Source: Crossaster papposus (Eukaryota > Echinodermata > Asteroidea > Velatida > Solasteridae). Taken from it: DNA of 64,000 bases. Both the position numbers and the translations under genes were made by a program. Location: the NCBI GenBank assembly GCA_037893245.1, contig JBAIAA010000074.1:434001-498000 (forward strand). The letters run 5' to 3'. Below, one piece after another: positions 43,800 to 55,702 of the stretch (the first letter of the stretch is position 1; every line of letters begins with the position of its first letter). The notes under the pieces were generated by a model. That model did no database searches, was not told where the DNA came from, and saw only the letters and a program-made list of their open reading frames with translations.

Positions 43800-44950
43800 C
43801 TCTATACATGTACTGTACAACATGTACATGTACAGTCAAAAGATATTTGATTAATTTTAATAGTTTGGGTGTTTTTTTATTTGTTTGGCAATTGTTGTTA
43901 TATTAGATGTCACAGAATTTGCCTAGCCGCCAAACTTATTCTGGTCGTACATGAGGAAACACGTAGTTGTAAGCATTGGGTCTTTTGAAGGCCCTTTAAA
44001 TTGTGGCCTCAACGCAGTGCGTGCCGCATTCTTCATGTGACATGCATGTTAATCCTGACGAATGACAGCGTGTCAGGACTTATTGCGTGGCACTTCAGCG
44101 TGCAGGCAACCATTGAAGTAGTATAAGGCTACGTTTGAGTAGCTCACCTGGATCGACTCTGATATAGGCAGTTGGGTTAGCCACGAGAGCCGTGCTACAT
44201 ATAAATGAATGCTCAGATGTGTGATGTTCGTAGCCGCGGTATAGGCGTAGCCATTGACAAAACACCCCGTTTAGGCTTATGTACATGTACCTTCAAATTT
44301 ACCACCTAATTTCTGTTATTCTGATTCAATTCAATTCAATTCAGTTTGTTATAAAAACATTGTGAGTCATGCAGTTTCCTTTGTGGTGTATTTGTGTAGT
44401 ATTAAAAATAAGCATTACAAGCTGGTTTTTCCAACAGTTTTGTTAAATGACGTGTACATACATGTACCAGTATTACATTTTCCGCCATCTTGAAATCCCC
44501 GTAACCGATCTTTGGACTTGGTTCGGTTTTAGTCGGAACTGCGACGTCACTCCAGCCAACCGAAGTCGCGAAAAAGATCAACCAATGACCAAAGCCGAAA
44601 CATATTTCTGGTGACAGTCACAAAAACACGCCTCGGTTCATGTAACGGTACTGTACGTGTACTTGATTGTACTGTACTTCTCGGCGTCAATTTATATTTT
44701 GCATGCAAAACTGCTCCTGAAGCCATGTAAAAATTTGATACAAATAATCGTAGAGAGCAATAACCGATCCTAAATTGAGGTACAGAACTTGCAAATGTAC
44801 AGCGCAATCAAATGGTCTTCAGCAGAGAGCTTTGCGCAAATCTGTCAGCAATCCACGCATTGACATCTCTTTACAGTAGACTGCTTTCAACTGAGTCTTC
44901 GGTGTATCCATACGTACAAATTCATGAGAACGAATTGCATTATTTTACTT
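43800..44950. other. No gene recognised
   Basis: Contains TTCAATTCAATTCAATTCAG at 44325-44345, resembling a non-LTR retroposon tail, and ORFs without domains. Confidence 0.4.
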
Positions 44951-44953
44951 AAT

Positions 44954-45210
44954 GGGAACTTTGGGAGACAAATTAGCGATAGTTTTGATTCACTTGGGAG
45001 ACAGTGGCACTTAGGGAGACATTTCAATGTCTCCCTAAGTGTCTAGCTACCCCACAAAACGATATTTGGGAGTTATTTTTGCTCGGAAAAGACAGATTTG
45101 GGTCTAAATAGCATAAATCTCGAAGATCATAGAAAAAAGGGTTAGGGTATAAAAGTTAGGGCAGTATCCATTTTCTGCACGACTCTATGGGATTGTCTCC
45201 CAAAGTACCC
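44954..45210 (+). mobile_element. Family G TIR element (G2)
   Basis: Ends GGGAACTTTGGGAGACAAAT and, inverted, GGGTACTTTGGGAGACAATC. Copy of 20027-20280. Confidence 0.85.
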
Positions 45211-45219
45211 ATTTGGGCG

Positions 45220-45295
45220 TTTTATTATTATTATTATTATTATTTATTCGGCCAAATTGCAAACACACAATCAATCCACAAAATGAACTGAATTA
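45220..45295 (-). repeat. Retroposon 3'-tail fragment with (ATT)n
   Basis: Inverted match to 290-345: (ATT)n, then ATTCGGCCAAATTGC and CAATCCACAAAATGAAC. Confidence 0.5.
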
Positions 45296-45299
45296 ACTA

Positions 45300-45769
45300 C
45301 AGTATAAAACCAATTCAAGCTGGCCAAGATTGGCGACAATCAAGCTGGCGACACATTACAAGGTACCGGTACGCTCGCGCAATTGCCGCATGAGCGCGAG
45401 TGGGAAAAATGAACTTGGGAGGGCCTTTAATTTTGTCGGAATCACCCATCTGCAAATGACAGCTTCGGTGAAGGTCTTCCGGATTGGAGCAATTGTCCTT
45501 CATCAAGACCCAATAATTTGCTTGCCTTAATAGAGAAAACACATATTTGCTGGATGAGTGCATGAGATGAGTTGTTTTTAGTGTACACGCTTCATGCACC
45601 GATTTGAGGTTAACATGCGAACATTTGTACAGGTTTCCAGTGTTTGCATTTTTTTTATTGCACTGCTACATGTACTCACACTGCACATGTGCAGATGAGT
45701 TTTTGAAATTCATTTCTAAGTTTTCTGGAGGATCCGTGTTTAACTGTGCTGTAGCCAGCCTGAGCTCAC
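45300..45769. other. No gene recognised
   Basis: Minus ORF 45315-45599 and plus ORF 45330-45530 overlap; neither has a recognised family. Confidence 0.4.
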
Positions 45770-45774
45770 CCACG

Positions 45775-45862
45775 AATAAATGCCTGTGCTTTCCCCCAAA
45801 CAAAGTCCAACAACAAGTCGCTAATGTTTGGTTCCAAACCTGCCAAAACCTGCAGTTGGAGT
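45775..45862 (+). repeat. Family N short repeat (N2)
   Basis: Inverted partner of 36705-36795. Confidence 0.6.
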
Positions 45863-46559
45863 TTGATGGGCTTGGAGTAGTTAGGGTTAATAAATACTCA
45901 ATTTGCTAACCCTTCTGCCGTGTGAACTGAACTGGCAAACTGTCCGCACCATTGGGAATCATATTCTTCATCACTGTCGGCATCACTTCAGTGGGGCACC
46001 GGCCGAACCATGCAGGGAACCTGCCAACAGGTTACGGTATCTAATACAGTAGAAGGTAATTTCCCTGCATTAGGCCAATAATCTTCATTACCATAAATTT
46101 TATTGCATTTGTTACGTGTGCGTTCCTTTTGTGGTGAACTGCGGGCGGACGTGCGTGTATAAAAGGCTTGCGGTTTGTGAGCCTGCCATCGTTAATTGGA
46201 TTTTAGAGAAGATGTGCCTATTGGATTAAAGGGTTTATATCACATATGCTAGGGGTATCACTTACATGTAAAAAATACAAGATAAACCAGAACAGAAATA
46301 AACCAAAATGCCGCTTTCTTTAGCCTTTATTCCTGTATTTAGCTTGCTCTATTTTAAATTGGAAGTTCTTACAAAAGGCATTCAAATAAAAAGACACATT
46401 TTCTCTACTGTAATCATAGTTTTTGTTAGCACTGTCGGAGTCCCTGATTAACAAAAATAGTATCAGAAAACGAAAAGACTAATACAATATTATTAGGCAA
46501 GTATCGACAGATTGATATAATCCTGTAACAACCAGGTAGTGTGATCAAAGTCCATTGGT
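45863..46559. other. No gene recognised
   Basis: No repeat copy or exon identified. Confidence 0.4.
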
Positions 46560-47020
46560 AATATTCCAAAACCTCTTTGATTTCCCACCCCCTTCCCTCC
46601 TCCCTCGTCTGACCCTCTTTTTTCACCCCCCTCTTATGTCCGTCCCTCCCCCCCCCCCCCCCCCCTTCTGTCTGTTCCTGCCGTTATCTATGCGGACTCT
46701 CCCCTACTCCTTACCATACCCATAACTCTTTGCCACCACCCTTCTCCCCTATCTCCCTCCCCCTACCCCCTCCTACTACCCCCTCTCCCCCCAATCCCCT
46801 TTCCCAATCCCCTTTCCCAATCCCCTTCCCCAATCCCCTTCTCCAATCCCCTTTCCCATTCCCCTTCTCCACTCCTCTAATCCTCTCTCTCAATCCTCTT
46901 CCCCGATCCTCTCCCCCAATTCCCTTTCCCCAATTCCCTTTCCCCAATTCCCTTCCCTAATCCCCTTCCCTCCATCCCTACCACCCTTCCCTCTATCCCT
47001 ACCACTTCTCCCATCTTCCC
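46560..47020 (+). repeat. C/T-rich low-complexity region
   Basis: CCCCTTTCCCAAT units and a poly-C run at 46649-46665. Strand asymmetry is extreme (almost no G on the plus strand). Confidence 0.9.
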
Positions 47021-47021
47021 C

Positions 47022-47490
47022 ACCCCTACCGGTACCTCCACCCCTAACAGTACCTCCACCCCTATCGGTACCTCCACCCCTATCGGTACCTCCACCCCTA
47101 TCGGTACCTCCACCCCTACCGGTACCTCCACCCCTACCGGTACCTCCACCCCTACCGGTACCTCCACCCCTACCGGTACCTCCACCCCTACCGGTACCTC
47201 CACCCCTACCGGTACCTCCACCCCTACCGGTACCTCCACCCCTACCGGTACCTCCACCCCTATCGGTACCTCCACCCCTATCGGTACCTCCACCCCTACC
47301 GGTACCTCCACCCCTACCGGTACCTCCACCCCTACCGGTACCTCCACCCCTATCGGTACCTCCACCCCTACCGGTACCTCCACCCCTACCGGTACCTCCA
47401 CCCCTACCGGTACCTCCACCCCTACCGGTACCTCCACCCCTACCGGTACCTCCACCCCTACCGGTACCTCCACCCCTACCGGTACCTCTT
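47022..47490. repeat. 18-bp minisatellite, about 26 units
   Basis: Unit CCTCCACCCCTACCGGTA, with variants TATCGGTA and one TAACAGTA. On the minus strand it reads VGVEVP repeats in a 198-codon ORF, not regarded as a gene. Each unit carries ACCGGT. Confidence 0.97.
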
Positions 47491-47807
47491 CCCTACCCTA
47501 CCACCACTCTGTTAAATTACTGGTCAAAAAAATATACATCGAACCATTTTTGTTTGTAGGTGCACCCTTAAAACAATCTTCCTAATGCTGTCTTCTCTAT
47601 GCCCGGCACACTAACAAGCCAAAGGTAACAGGATTACTGAGCCAGCCTTCACAGATAGACGCGTTACTCTGGCGTACAAGATGCGACAGCTGAATGCAAC
47701 ACATATATCTTACTTAAGATGTACGGTAGAGTCTGAGAATAGCCACTGCCTGATTGTCCTTATGACCCTTTACAGACATTGTACGTATGTGTACATTTGT
47801 TGTATCA

Positions 47808-48100
47808 CTGTGGAGACATGGCTTTGTTCTCGTGTACAAAATGGTTAAAAAGTCGAGCATGTTTTTCAAAACGCTCCCATTTTGACCACAATTATTTTCC
47901 CGAGTTGAAATTTCGACTTAATATACCTTATATTATACCCTAACCCAAACACTAACCCTAACCCACATTCTAACCCTAGTTTTTGAGTATATGTAAACTT
48001 GTACAATCCAAAAATCTAATTCGTGAAATTCCTAATGGAGACCTATTCATCTATAGAAATTACCCTTTGGAGACCTTTCACTCCCATTTCGCACCATGTG
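47808..48100 (-). repeat. Family H repeat (H3)
   Basis: Inverted copy of 811-1135: CACTGTGGAGACATGGCTTT, CACTAACCCTAACCC and TATAGAAATTACCCTTTGG. Confidence 0.8.
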
Positions 48101-49047
48101 CACATCAATATTCACAGTGCATGAAAAGGCAATTGAGTTAGCATACACATTGTATGTGTACATGTACTAATGAGAACTACATGTACATGTACCCCAATCA
48201 GACATGGAATCATGAAATAGATTCAGAAAACAGCCAATTTGAGATTGTCTGTACGACCTTGTACTCTAACCGGTTAGTGCTGGGATTTAAAACCAAATAT
48301 TTTGTTTTAATTCCACTATTCGGTTTAGATTTAGAAAACCGAATATTTGAAACCAATCCCCCAAAAGTAAAGTCACAGGCTGACGAAAATAACTGCCACA
48401 TCCTTCAATTTGCTCCATGTTCTGTGATTTTAACTGCATTCACTTTAAGCCTGCCCATTTGACTTATCAGAGAGTTCCCATTCATTGTCCCCCCACATTA
48501 CAGCTCTGGGGTGTTTTTTGTACAGACCCAGTGACAACTGACTCCTCCCCACTGTACCCAGTCATTAGAAAGGCATTTCATGCAGAACCTCGCTCATCAC
48601 TTTTTGGGGGCTTAATGATTGTGAGCTGGTTGAAAACTTCCGGTTAAATCAAATACACGTAATTGGTATTCGGTTTAAAAAAAAAATTAGGGTAATCAAA
48701 TTTTTAACTCTCCGATTTCTCCCACCACTGTACACGTACATTGTGGGGAAGGGGTATATGCACTGAAAGCAGAACATTCTGCATGTTCATTTTATACGTG
48801 AGAAATACCAGTACAGTTGGCCAATCAGATTACAGGGAAGGTGCAGAGCAACCAATCGGAGGTCAGTAAGCTCTGAGGGTGTTGCCGGTCCTGATACAGA
48901 TGTATGATAAGAGGTCAGGTCACCAGCCTAGGGCAGGATGGGATAATAAACAGGTCTGTGTTCTGTAGTCATTCTAATCCTTGCCTCATCTCTGAGCAAA
49001 ATGCTAATCATATGTTGTGTATAAGCTACATACACAGTGCAATGAGT
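48101..49047. other. No gene recognised
   Basis: A 102-codon ORF at 48154-48462 has no recognised motif. TTCGGTTTA words repeat near 48320 and 48670. Confidence 0.4.
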
Positions 49048-49051
49048 TTAA

Positions 49052-49290
49052 AGGTAGAATACACCATTGGTAATTGCTTGAATTATCATGAATGGGTGGA
49101 TTTGTAAGTAACCCGGTACCGGTACAATCGGCATGAACCCACCTCAGATCGAGTTTCGTTAAAAATAATTCCGCGTCTCCGCTCGGTATTTAACTGACCT
49201 GTCTGAAGTTTTACAATCATGGATGCTGATAAAAAAGCAAGAAAAACAGCCTGAACATTTTCAACCAGCGTCTTATTTTTGTTGTAAAAC
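49052..49290 (-). mobile_element. Family A MITE with embedded family B fragment (A8)
   Basis: TTAA (49048-49051), then AGGTAGAATACACCATTGG. After the GGGTGGATTTG block the sequence switches to family B interior (GATCGAGTTTCGTTAAAAAT, 49118-49188) and then returns to family A (TTTAACTGACCTGTCTGAAG). The B piece lacks both ends. Confidence 0.75.
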
Positions 49291-49990
49291 CATAAACACG
49301 CGGGCTGGCGCAATTTGATATTGTTCGGACCGACAACATGCGCGGAGGATCAAGCCGAAAACCGGTATACATGTACATGTATGCAACCCTATTAAACTGT
49401 CTTCAGTATATTGAGTGCTGTTTTTAGGCTTCATCTTGCACACGGGAAATAATCGATATATCGAGTATACTCGATATTGAATTTCCGTTATCGATTATTA
49501 TAAAAAAACTGACATCGATGGACATTTAGCACTTCTGTGGTTGATGAATGGGCATGTGGCTTTGCTTGTCAGTGTACACAGTGGACTCAGCATGACAGTA
49601 GTTGACTTGTGGTTTCATATGGCATTTCTTGGAGTGATTTAGAGTGCCATGTAAGCAAACAAAAAAGGCTTTGAGGGCCACTGTTGAAGTGCTTCAGAGT
49701 GTAAACAAGAGCAAGAGTTAAATAAACAGTTCAATCAGCATCACAAATTCACCAATAAAACACTGCCTTGTCACTGTGTGTCTGCATGTTCCAAGTATGA
49801 TGTTAAATAAAGAACAATTCTAAAAATACCTCATTTTTTGACATATTGTGTATACACTAGAGACTTGCAGGAAAAGAGAAATAAAAAATTACCAGAAAAT
49901 AGAAAAAGACTAAATCAATATGGCGCCACAAGTGAGCATTAAGCATTTGTTTTTTCCACTGGCCGCACTTTTTCCCCTCTCGTGTCCGAC
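49291..49990. other. No gene recognised; ATCGAT-rich palindrome near 49450-49500
   Basis: AATCGATATATCGAGTATAC and TCGATATTGAATTTCC form a dense set of short inverted repeats. The rest is unassigned. Confidence 0.4.
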
Positions 49991-49999
49991 TGGAAATCT

Positions 50000-50236
50000 T
50001 AGACTGAGAGTGCAGTCGCCAAGAGCAAATTTCCGTTGAGTATACCTGTATATAGACATTTAACGGAGATGCACTGGGATATCGGTTGCTAGTTTGGAAG
50101 GAGCGACAAAAATAACTGAGTGCAAGAGGGGAAACGACACAGGAGAGTGGTTTATAGGAAGTCTTGAGGAGTTGGATAGGATAAAATCAGGAATTTATTT
50201 CGGCGGTTTTGGGAGAGGCTCTGAGGGAATGTACAG
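50000..50236 (+). promoter_or_regulatory. Possible first exon ending at a consensus donor
   Basis: Ends GTACAG/GTAAGTCC, a near-ideal donor. The stretch is purine-rich with no long ORF, as in a 5' UTR. A late ATG (ATGTACAG) would put the start codon at the exon end. The upstream limit is arbitrary. Confidence 0.3.
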
Positions 50237-50828
50237 GTAAGTCCCCTTGGATGTTCTGGATTCCTTACTACAAAGAAAGAGACGATTCAATCATTATTTC
50301 TGTCTAGTCTATGAGGCCGAAGTGTCATTTTGATAAACCCATTTCTTACCAATGTCGAGCTTTTTAAAAACGATGTTTACAAGGAAAGAGTTCAATTTCG
50401 GGAAATTTGTCTTACATGCATATACAATGTTGAAGTCCAATTCCATTCAAACTTGGGTCATGGATGCAATATTGTGACCTTTATACATGATGTTGATGTC
50501 ATAGGTCAAGTACTGAGGTCAAAGACCATTTGAGGTCAATTACAATCAAACTTGGGTCATACTGCAATCGTGAAAGTAGGCGAGACACGTGGTTCAAGAA
50601 CCATTTTTTTTTAAAGTTGTTTTTCCCATGCTCTTCAACGACCCCAAAACCTTCAAATATTTACCCTCCAAATATTTAATATAAAGTAAAGAAATACAAT
50701 TCAGTAACTAATCTTTGGCTGATTTATGTGAATAACATTTTTCAAATGTGAATAACATTTGCACAGCTAGAAAAGTTTTTTTTTTTCAGGATGCAACTCA
50801 ACAATTTCCTTAACAAAAATTGGAGCAC
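50237..50828. other. No gene recognised
   Basis: GACCTTTATACATGATG and TTGAGGTCAATTACAATC, with CTTGGGTCAT duplicated at 50452 and 50553. No exon seen. Confidence 0.4.
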
Positions 50829-50832
50829 AATT

Positions 50833-51276
50833 GTGACCCGCTCCATCGTAATCAGGAATAAGTCGCTGGGGCCGTTTTACGCAATCGGTCGTTGAAGTGA
50901 ACGCATGGGTGAAAATCGTGACCAAGTCTTTTTTCTGAACATTGTATTTTTAGGAAGTGTATTTATCACAGATTATTGTCATTAATGTCTTGTATGTAAA
51001 AACGATCAATAAAGATGAAAATGAAGAGGATTTGTGTGCACTGTCCGTATGATTTTGGTCAATTTTGTTTTTTTCAAAGCTGTTTTTCGCGGAATGTGGA
51101 TTCGGCAAAAAGATATACACCTGTCATCTTCATCAGACCATAACTCGTTAACCTAAGAAGATACACACTTGTGATGGGTATCATTAGAAAGCTTATGAAA
51201 TTCCCTTTCTCACCATGTGCATATATCTCAAAAAGTCATTTCGAGACTTATTCCTGATTTCGATGGAGCGGGTCAC
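50833..51276 (-). mobile_element. Family I TIR element (I3)
   Basis: Inverted copy of I1 and I2, flanked by AATT on both sides (50829-50832 and 51277-51280), an exact 4-bp duplication. Confidence 0.93.
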
Positions 51277-51869
51277 AATTGATGAATTGATGGCTGAAAA
51301 GATTACTTGCCAGGTTGCCATTTAACCCCAAAACGTACTTCATTCAACTTACACCAAAACAACGTGACCCAATATTTCAAGCAAAATGAAGTTCATTTTG
51401 CTTACGTTGTTTGGGGTAATTTATATTTTTGTATTTATAGGCGGGCATTATAATGTGCAAATAACCCTTCCTCATGTTTACACTCCATTGCACTTAAAAA
51501 GTCCATTTAAAAAAGTGCTATGTTTTTACATGGCACTCCAATTCACTCCATGGAATGTCATATGAAACTGCAGGTAAACTGGGTCATGCTACCAGTATAA
51601 TGCTATGTAAGCAATTCCATATGCCCATTTAATAACTACAGATGGGCTCTTCGTTGCACATACAAAGAAACGTTCAACACACTGCAGCTGGAGTGAATTG
51701 GCATACTGCTATACTGATTTTCCCTCATAGAGGAAGGGATTAGTCACTAAACTATCTTGTGTAGCAGTTCTTATTGACTTTTTTCAAGGCACTTTGTAAC
51801 ATAACCCGGTTTTCCCTCAGCCTTGCTCTATGGTTAAAATAATCCACAAGAACATTTGACGAAGAAAAC

Positions 51870-51933
51870 ACGATAGCCGGATTCGAACTTCAGATATTTT
51901 TATTCATAACCCACCTCTCTACCAACTACATGT
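51870..51933 (-). pseudogene. tRNA-like sequence, degenerate
   Basis: The minus strand has an A box like TAGTTGGTAGAGAGGTGGG and the B box GTTCGAATCC, but the anticodon stem does not pair. It is a tRNA-derived relic or SINE head. Confidence 0.4.
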
Positions 51934-52224
51934 AGAATATTGGTGAGTTGGTTGAAGACAGCCGTTTTTTTACAGTTCTTTAATGTAACTGAGTTGCATT
52001 TACGCACTACCCAGCTGCTGAAAAACCATTGGGAACTGCTACACAGGTTAGTATTAAGTGTCTGTCAAAGAGGGTTAATTTGACGGGTTAATTGGAAAAA
52101 ACGTAATCTACAATTTGTATTACACCATCAGGAGCAACTGGAAATACATGTAGTACAGGAATTGAGTTGCTCATACGACATTGATATTGTCAGTTTGTAA
52201 AAAGAAAAGTGCATGGAGTGGTTT

Positions 52225-52683
52225 TAAGGCTGCCAGTTTCCGGTTATTAAATTATTAACCGTGTAACCGTTTTGTTTTGCGGTTTTGCGGTAACGGTTAA
52301 TCGTAACCAAAATTTAAAAAAAAAAAAATAATTAAAAATTTAAAATAAAAATTAAAAAAAATGCATGGGCTTCATCAAGGAATTTAGTGTGTGCGCGTAG
52401 TACGTGTTGATAATCGCAGATCTGCAATTGCTAATTGTCTGCATCAAATTTTATAAGCCGACTGGCTATACCGGTATGTTAGATAAGCTTTTAGAAATGT
52501 CCATACAAAATGTATTCAATTGTACTATTTGTGACCTGCTCCAACGAAACCCACGCAAAGTTGACAATTGGTGGGGTTTCTTTTATTTATAAAAAAAAAA
52601 GGTTAACCAAACAGGAAAAATGTAACCGTGTAACCGTGTAACCGTTTGAACGGTCGGGTAACCATGTAACCGTTGCAGGCTTA
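52225..52683. mobile_element. hAT-like element (X1) with 8-bp duplication
   Basis: Ends TAAGGCTGCCAG and, inverted, TAAGCCTGCAAC. Flanked by AGTGGTTT at 52217-52224 and 52684-52691, an exact 8-bp duplication as made by hAT transposases. GTAACCGTGTAACCG repeats fill the subterminal regions. The 62-codon ORF inside is not recognised. Confidence 0.93.
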
Positions 52684-52691
52684 AGTGGTTT

Positions 52692-53552
52692 ACACCTAGA
52701 AAATGAAAAGTAATACTCGGGGTGCATTCAATATGAGTAAAAGGCAGAACTGTGTGGTATAAAGTATCGTGTAGTTTAAATCAGTTCATTGTTTCCTTTG
52801 TCCGCCTCGGACTCGTTAAAAGAACCACCTCTCCAGCACATCTGGGACAGGAAAAGCCTCATTTCATGTTCTAGTAAAATCAGACACCAGCCGCGGGGCA
52901 CCGGATGCTTGCGATTTTTCACACTCCAAAACTAAGTCAATACCAGGGGAGAAAAAGGGAAGAGAATGTCTGCCCCAAAGTTAAAATTGCATTAAATACA
53001 CAGAAATATCAATAAGGACGCAGTTCCTCAAGTGCGCTACATGTAACTCGCTACGTAGCCCTAAAAGATCCCACCATCAGAGCATTGTGTTTGCGTCGTT
53101 AGGTCAAGAAATAGGAGCTTTTCGCGCTTATGGTAAGATGGTTATCGCTACTCGGTAACTCGCTCTCTCGCTCGCTCTCCAGTCGGCACGCTTTGGCAGG
53201 ATGACATCCAAGCTTCTTGGCAGCTCCTAGGCAAACATGAGAGTGCATCACTTTTTCCTTTCTTAAATGTCAAATGGAAATAATTATCAGCATTTTTAAT
53301 CTTGACTGCTTAGAATTATTTACATTTTTTGTTGGTGGTGAAACCTGGAATTTTTGTGATCGAGGGCTGGCTACTGGGGAAACGACTTTATCTCTCGGCT
53401 GACATTTTTCAAGATAACAGTAATGACAGTAAAATGTCATGTACATGTACCGGTATGTATGTATACATATGCCCTATGTTTTTGTATACCGGTACATGTT
53501 CATGATAGTGCTGGTTGATACAATGATAAAAACGTAATTATGCGATATTCGC
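52692..53552. other. No gene recognised
   Basis: No exon or repeat copy identified. Confidence 0.35.
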
Positions 53553-53625
53553 CCCCCCCCCCCCCCCCCCACAAAAAATAATAATAATTATATAAATAAT
53601 AATAAATAAATATAAAATCGGCTAC
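53553..53625 (+). repeat. Poly-C followed by AAT/AAAT-rich tract
   Basis: A C run of about 18, then AATAATAATAATT and AATAAATAAATATAAAAT. Confidence 0.9.
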
Positions 53626-54074
53626 ATGTTTTTAAAAAAACCGAGATATTGCCTATTTCATTTTAAAATTAGCGATTTTTTCTTTCTTTTTCGGAATTGT
53701 CATTTTCACCCCAAAAAAATTGACGATACTTTATTTTCACCAGCAGATTCGGAAAATTTATTTAAAACCCTTGTGGTATATTTGTGTACAATTTAGTACA
53801 AAATCCAAAATGGGATTTTTCTTTCCGATGGCAGAGGTTATGTATTCACCTCTGTTTGTCAGAGTTTGTATCCTCATTCAAATAGAAGACGTAGAACAAT
53901 AGAGGACAATAGGGTCCACGATTCACAGAAAGTCCATGATTAAAAACCGTGTACAAAACCAGTGGAAGGCCTTTTAAAAAAAATGGAAAATTTTTGATTT
54001 TTTTACATTCGAAGATGTTTTTGCAGTTGGGGACAGAGTCTGCACTCTACTAAATGCCCCTTTTTGGGTTGAAG

Positions 54075-54768
54075 CAGGGGGGGGCGGAGGGGGGGGCCCA
54101 ACAAAGTGCGCCACCAACGTTGAAATGTATCTCATTCGTTCTTCCACGCTCATGAGCCACACATCTCACACAGTAAATACGTATAGATCGCTACCTCGAA
54201 GTGCAGCATTGAAACACGTACAAATTTCAGTGATTCATATAACGTCCGCAAAGCCAGGTACACAGACACGAATTTGTTTTGGTGCGATGTCATTTTCTGC
54301 CATTTTCGTTCGAAAACAACACGATAAAACGCAAGGGGTTCACAGGCAGATTTTTTAAAAAATTCAGTATATCACTGCTACATCCTTTTTTAACGTATCC
54401 ATGGAAAAAAGTGAGTGGGTTCGAAGCACGATTTTTCACAATTTATCAATTATTATTGCCCTTTTTAGGGGAGGTATTTGTCAACGTCGTTTGAGTATTT
54501 GTGCACAATCTCCACGCGCATCAACGGTACGTCAACGCTTAATTTTTTCGACTGCTTTTTTCATTTTCAATACAATTTTTGTCATTGGATGATAAAAATT
54601 AAGGTAAATAACAACGTTTTACAACTACAAAAGACAAGATGTTAAGATTGGATGCCAAAAACTCTTTATTTTCGCGTGAGGAAATTGTTCCCCCCTATTT
54701 TGAGAATGGACGGTACGTCAGCGTTGCGCAATCACAGTCTCGAAGGGCCCCCCCTCCGCCCCCCCCTG
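54075..54768. mobile_element. hAT-like element (X2) with 8-bp duplication
   Basis: 694 bp. Inverted ends CAGGGGGGGGCGGAGGGGGG and its complement. Flanked by GGTTGAAG at 54067-54074 and 54769-54776. The right copy overlaps the first bases of family A copy A9, so the element jumped into the A9 boundary. The ORFs of 60-77 codons show no transposase motif. Confidence 0.92.
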
Positions 54769-54774
54769 GGTTGA

Positions 54775-55131
54775 AGGTAGGATACACCATTTGCAGATAT
54801 CGAAAATATTTACTACCGAATTATTAAGAAATATGTTACTCATCTGAAAGTAAATAATAATTCTATGCATCCAGCAAAATGATTGCGCTAGATATCCTGT
54901 AATTATTTTGAAAAATAAGGATTTTATAAAGAAAAAAACACAAATAACATAAGAATAACTGCTCGATGCCGGTTGAAAACAAACGCTGTTTTTCGTGCCT
55001 TTCTCGCCATCCATGATTGTTAAACTTCGGAAAGGTCAGTTAAACAATATTTACTATAAAATACAACCGCCTAAATCTACCTATTCATGATAATTCAAGC
55101 ATTTACCAATGGTGTACATTGTATCTTACCT
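54775..55131 (+). mobile_element. Family A MITE, complete (A9)
   Basis: AGGTAGGATACACCATTTGC at the left; right end ATGGTGTACATTGTATCTTA then CCT and TTAA (55132-55135), with a small insertion in the terminal repeat. Confidence 0.88.
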
Positions 55132-55135
55132 TTAA

Positions 55136-55698
55136 TGAGAAGGATTTTCTAGCATTTCACTTTCAGATGTTAAAATTCATTTTTTGAATGGAGGAAGTCT
55201 GTGATGCTCTTCACATACATGTACATATTTCACATGAATATCTGTACAAATATTTTAATGTAATAATTCCTGCATCTCATCCATAGTCAGTTTCTCTCGG
55301 CTTACGGTATTTCATTTGAAATAACCAGCGGCAAGGAATTTAAGAGCTATCTCGCCTAGAGAATCCAGACAAGTTATTATTAACTTCAAGCACCAACAGT
55401 CAAGACATTGCAGCAAGCTGAAGGAGGGTTTTTTTTGTATGCGATTCCGAGCAACTATCAAAAACAAACATCGGGGCTCTTGATTGAAGATGATGTTTTT
55501 AGATTTGTACTTTCCTGTCCCGCACCTGTGTGGGGACTCTAATTTTAGAAAATGGAGAATCTTGTGTTGTTGTACCGGTACTTCTTCACAATATTTATAG
55601 ACTACGTGTCGAAGAAAGTGAACGTGTAAATCACAAGGCTCATTAAAATAATGATTTGTTGCATTGTCTTGTCCTAGGTATTCCTAAAGTCTCTTTCC
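55136..55698. other. No gene recognised
   Basis: No supported exon. Confidence 0.4.
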
Positions 55699-55702
55699 TT
55701 AA

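Noticed and set aside
46877-47473. 198-codon ORF of VGVEVP repeats
   Set aside because: Translation of the 18-bp minisatellite; elastin-like only by composition.
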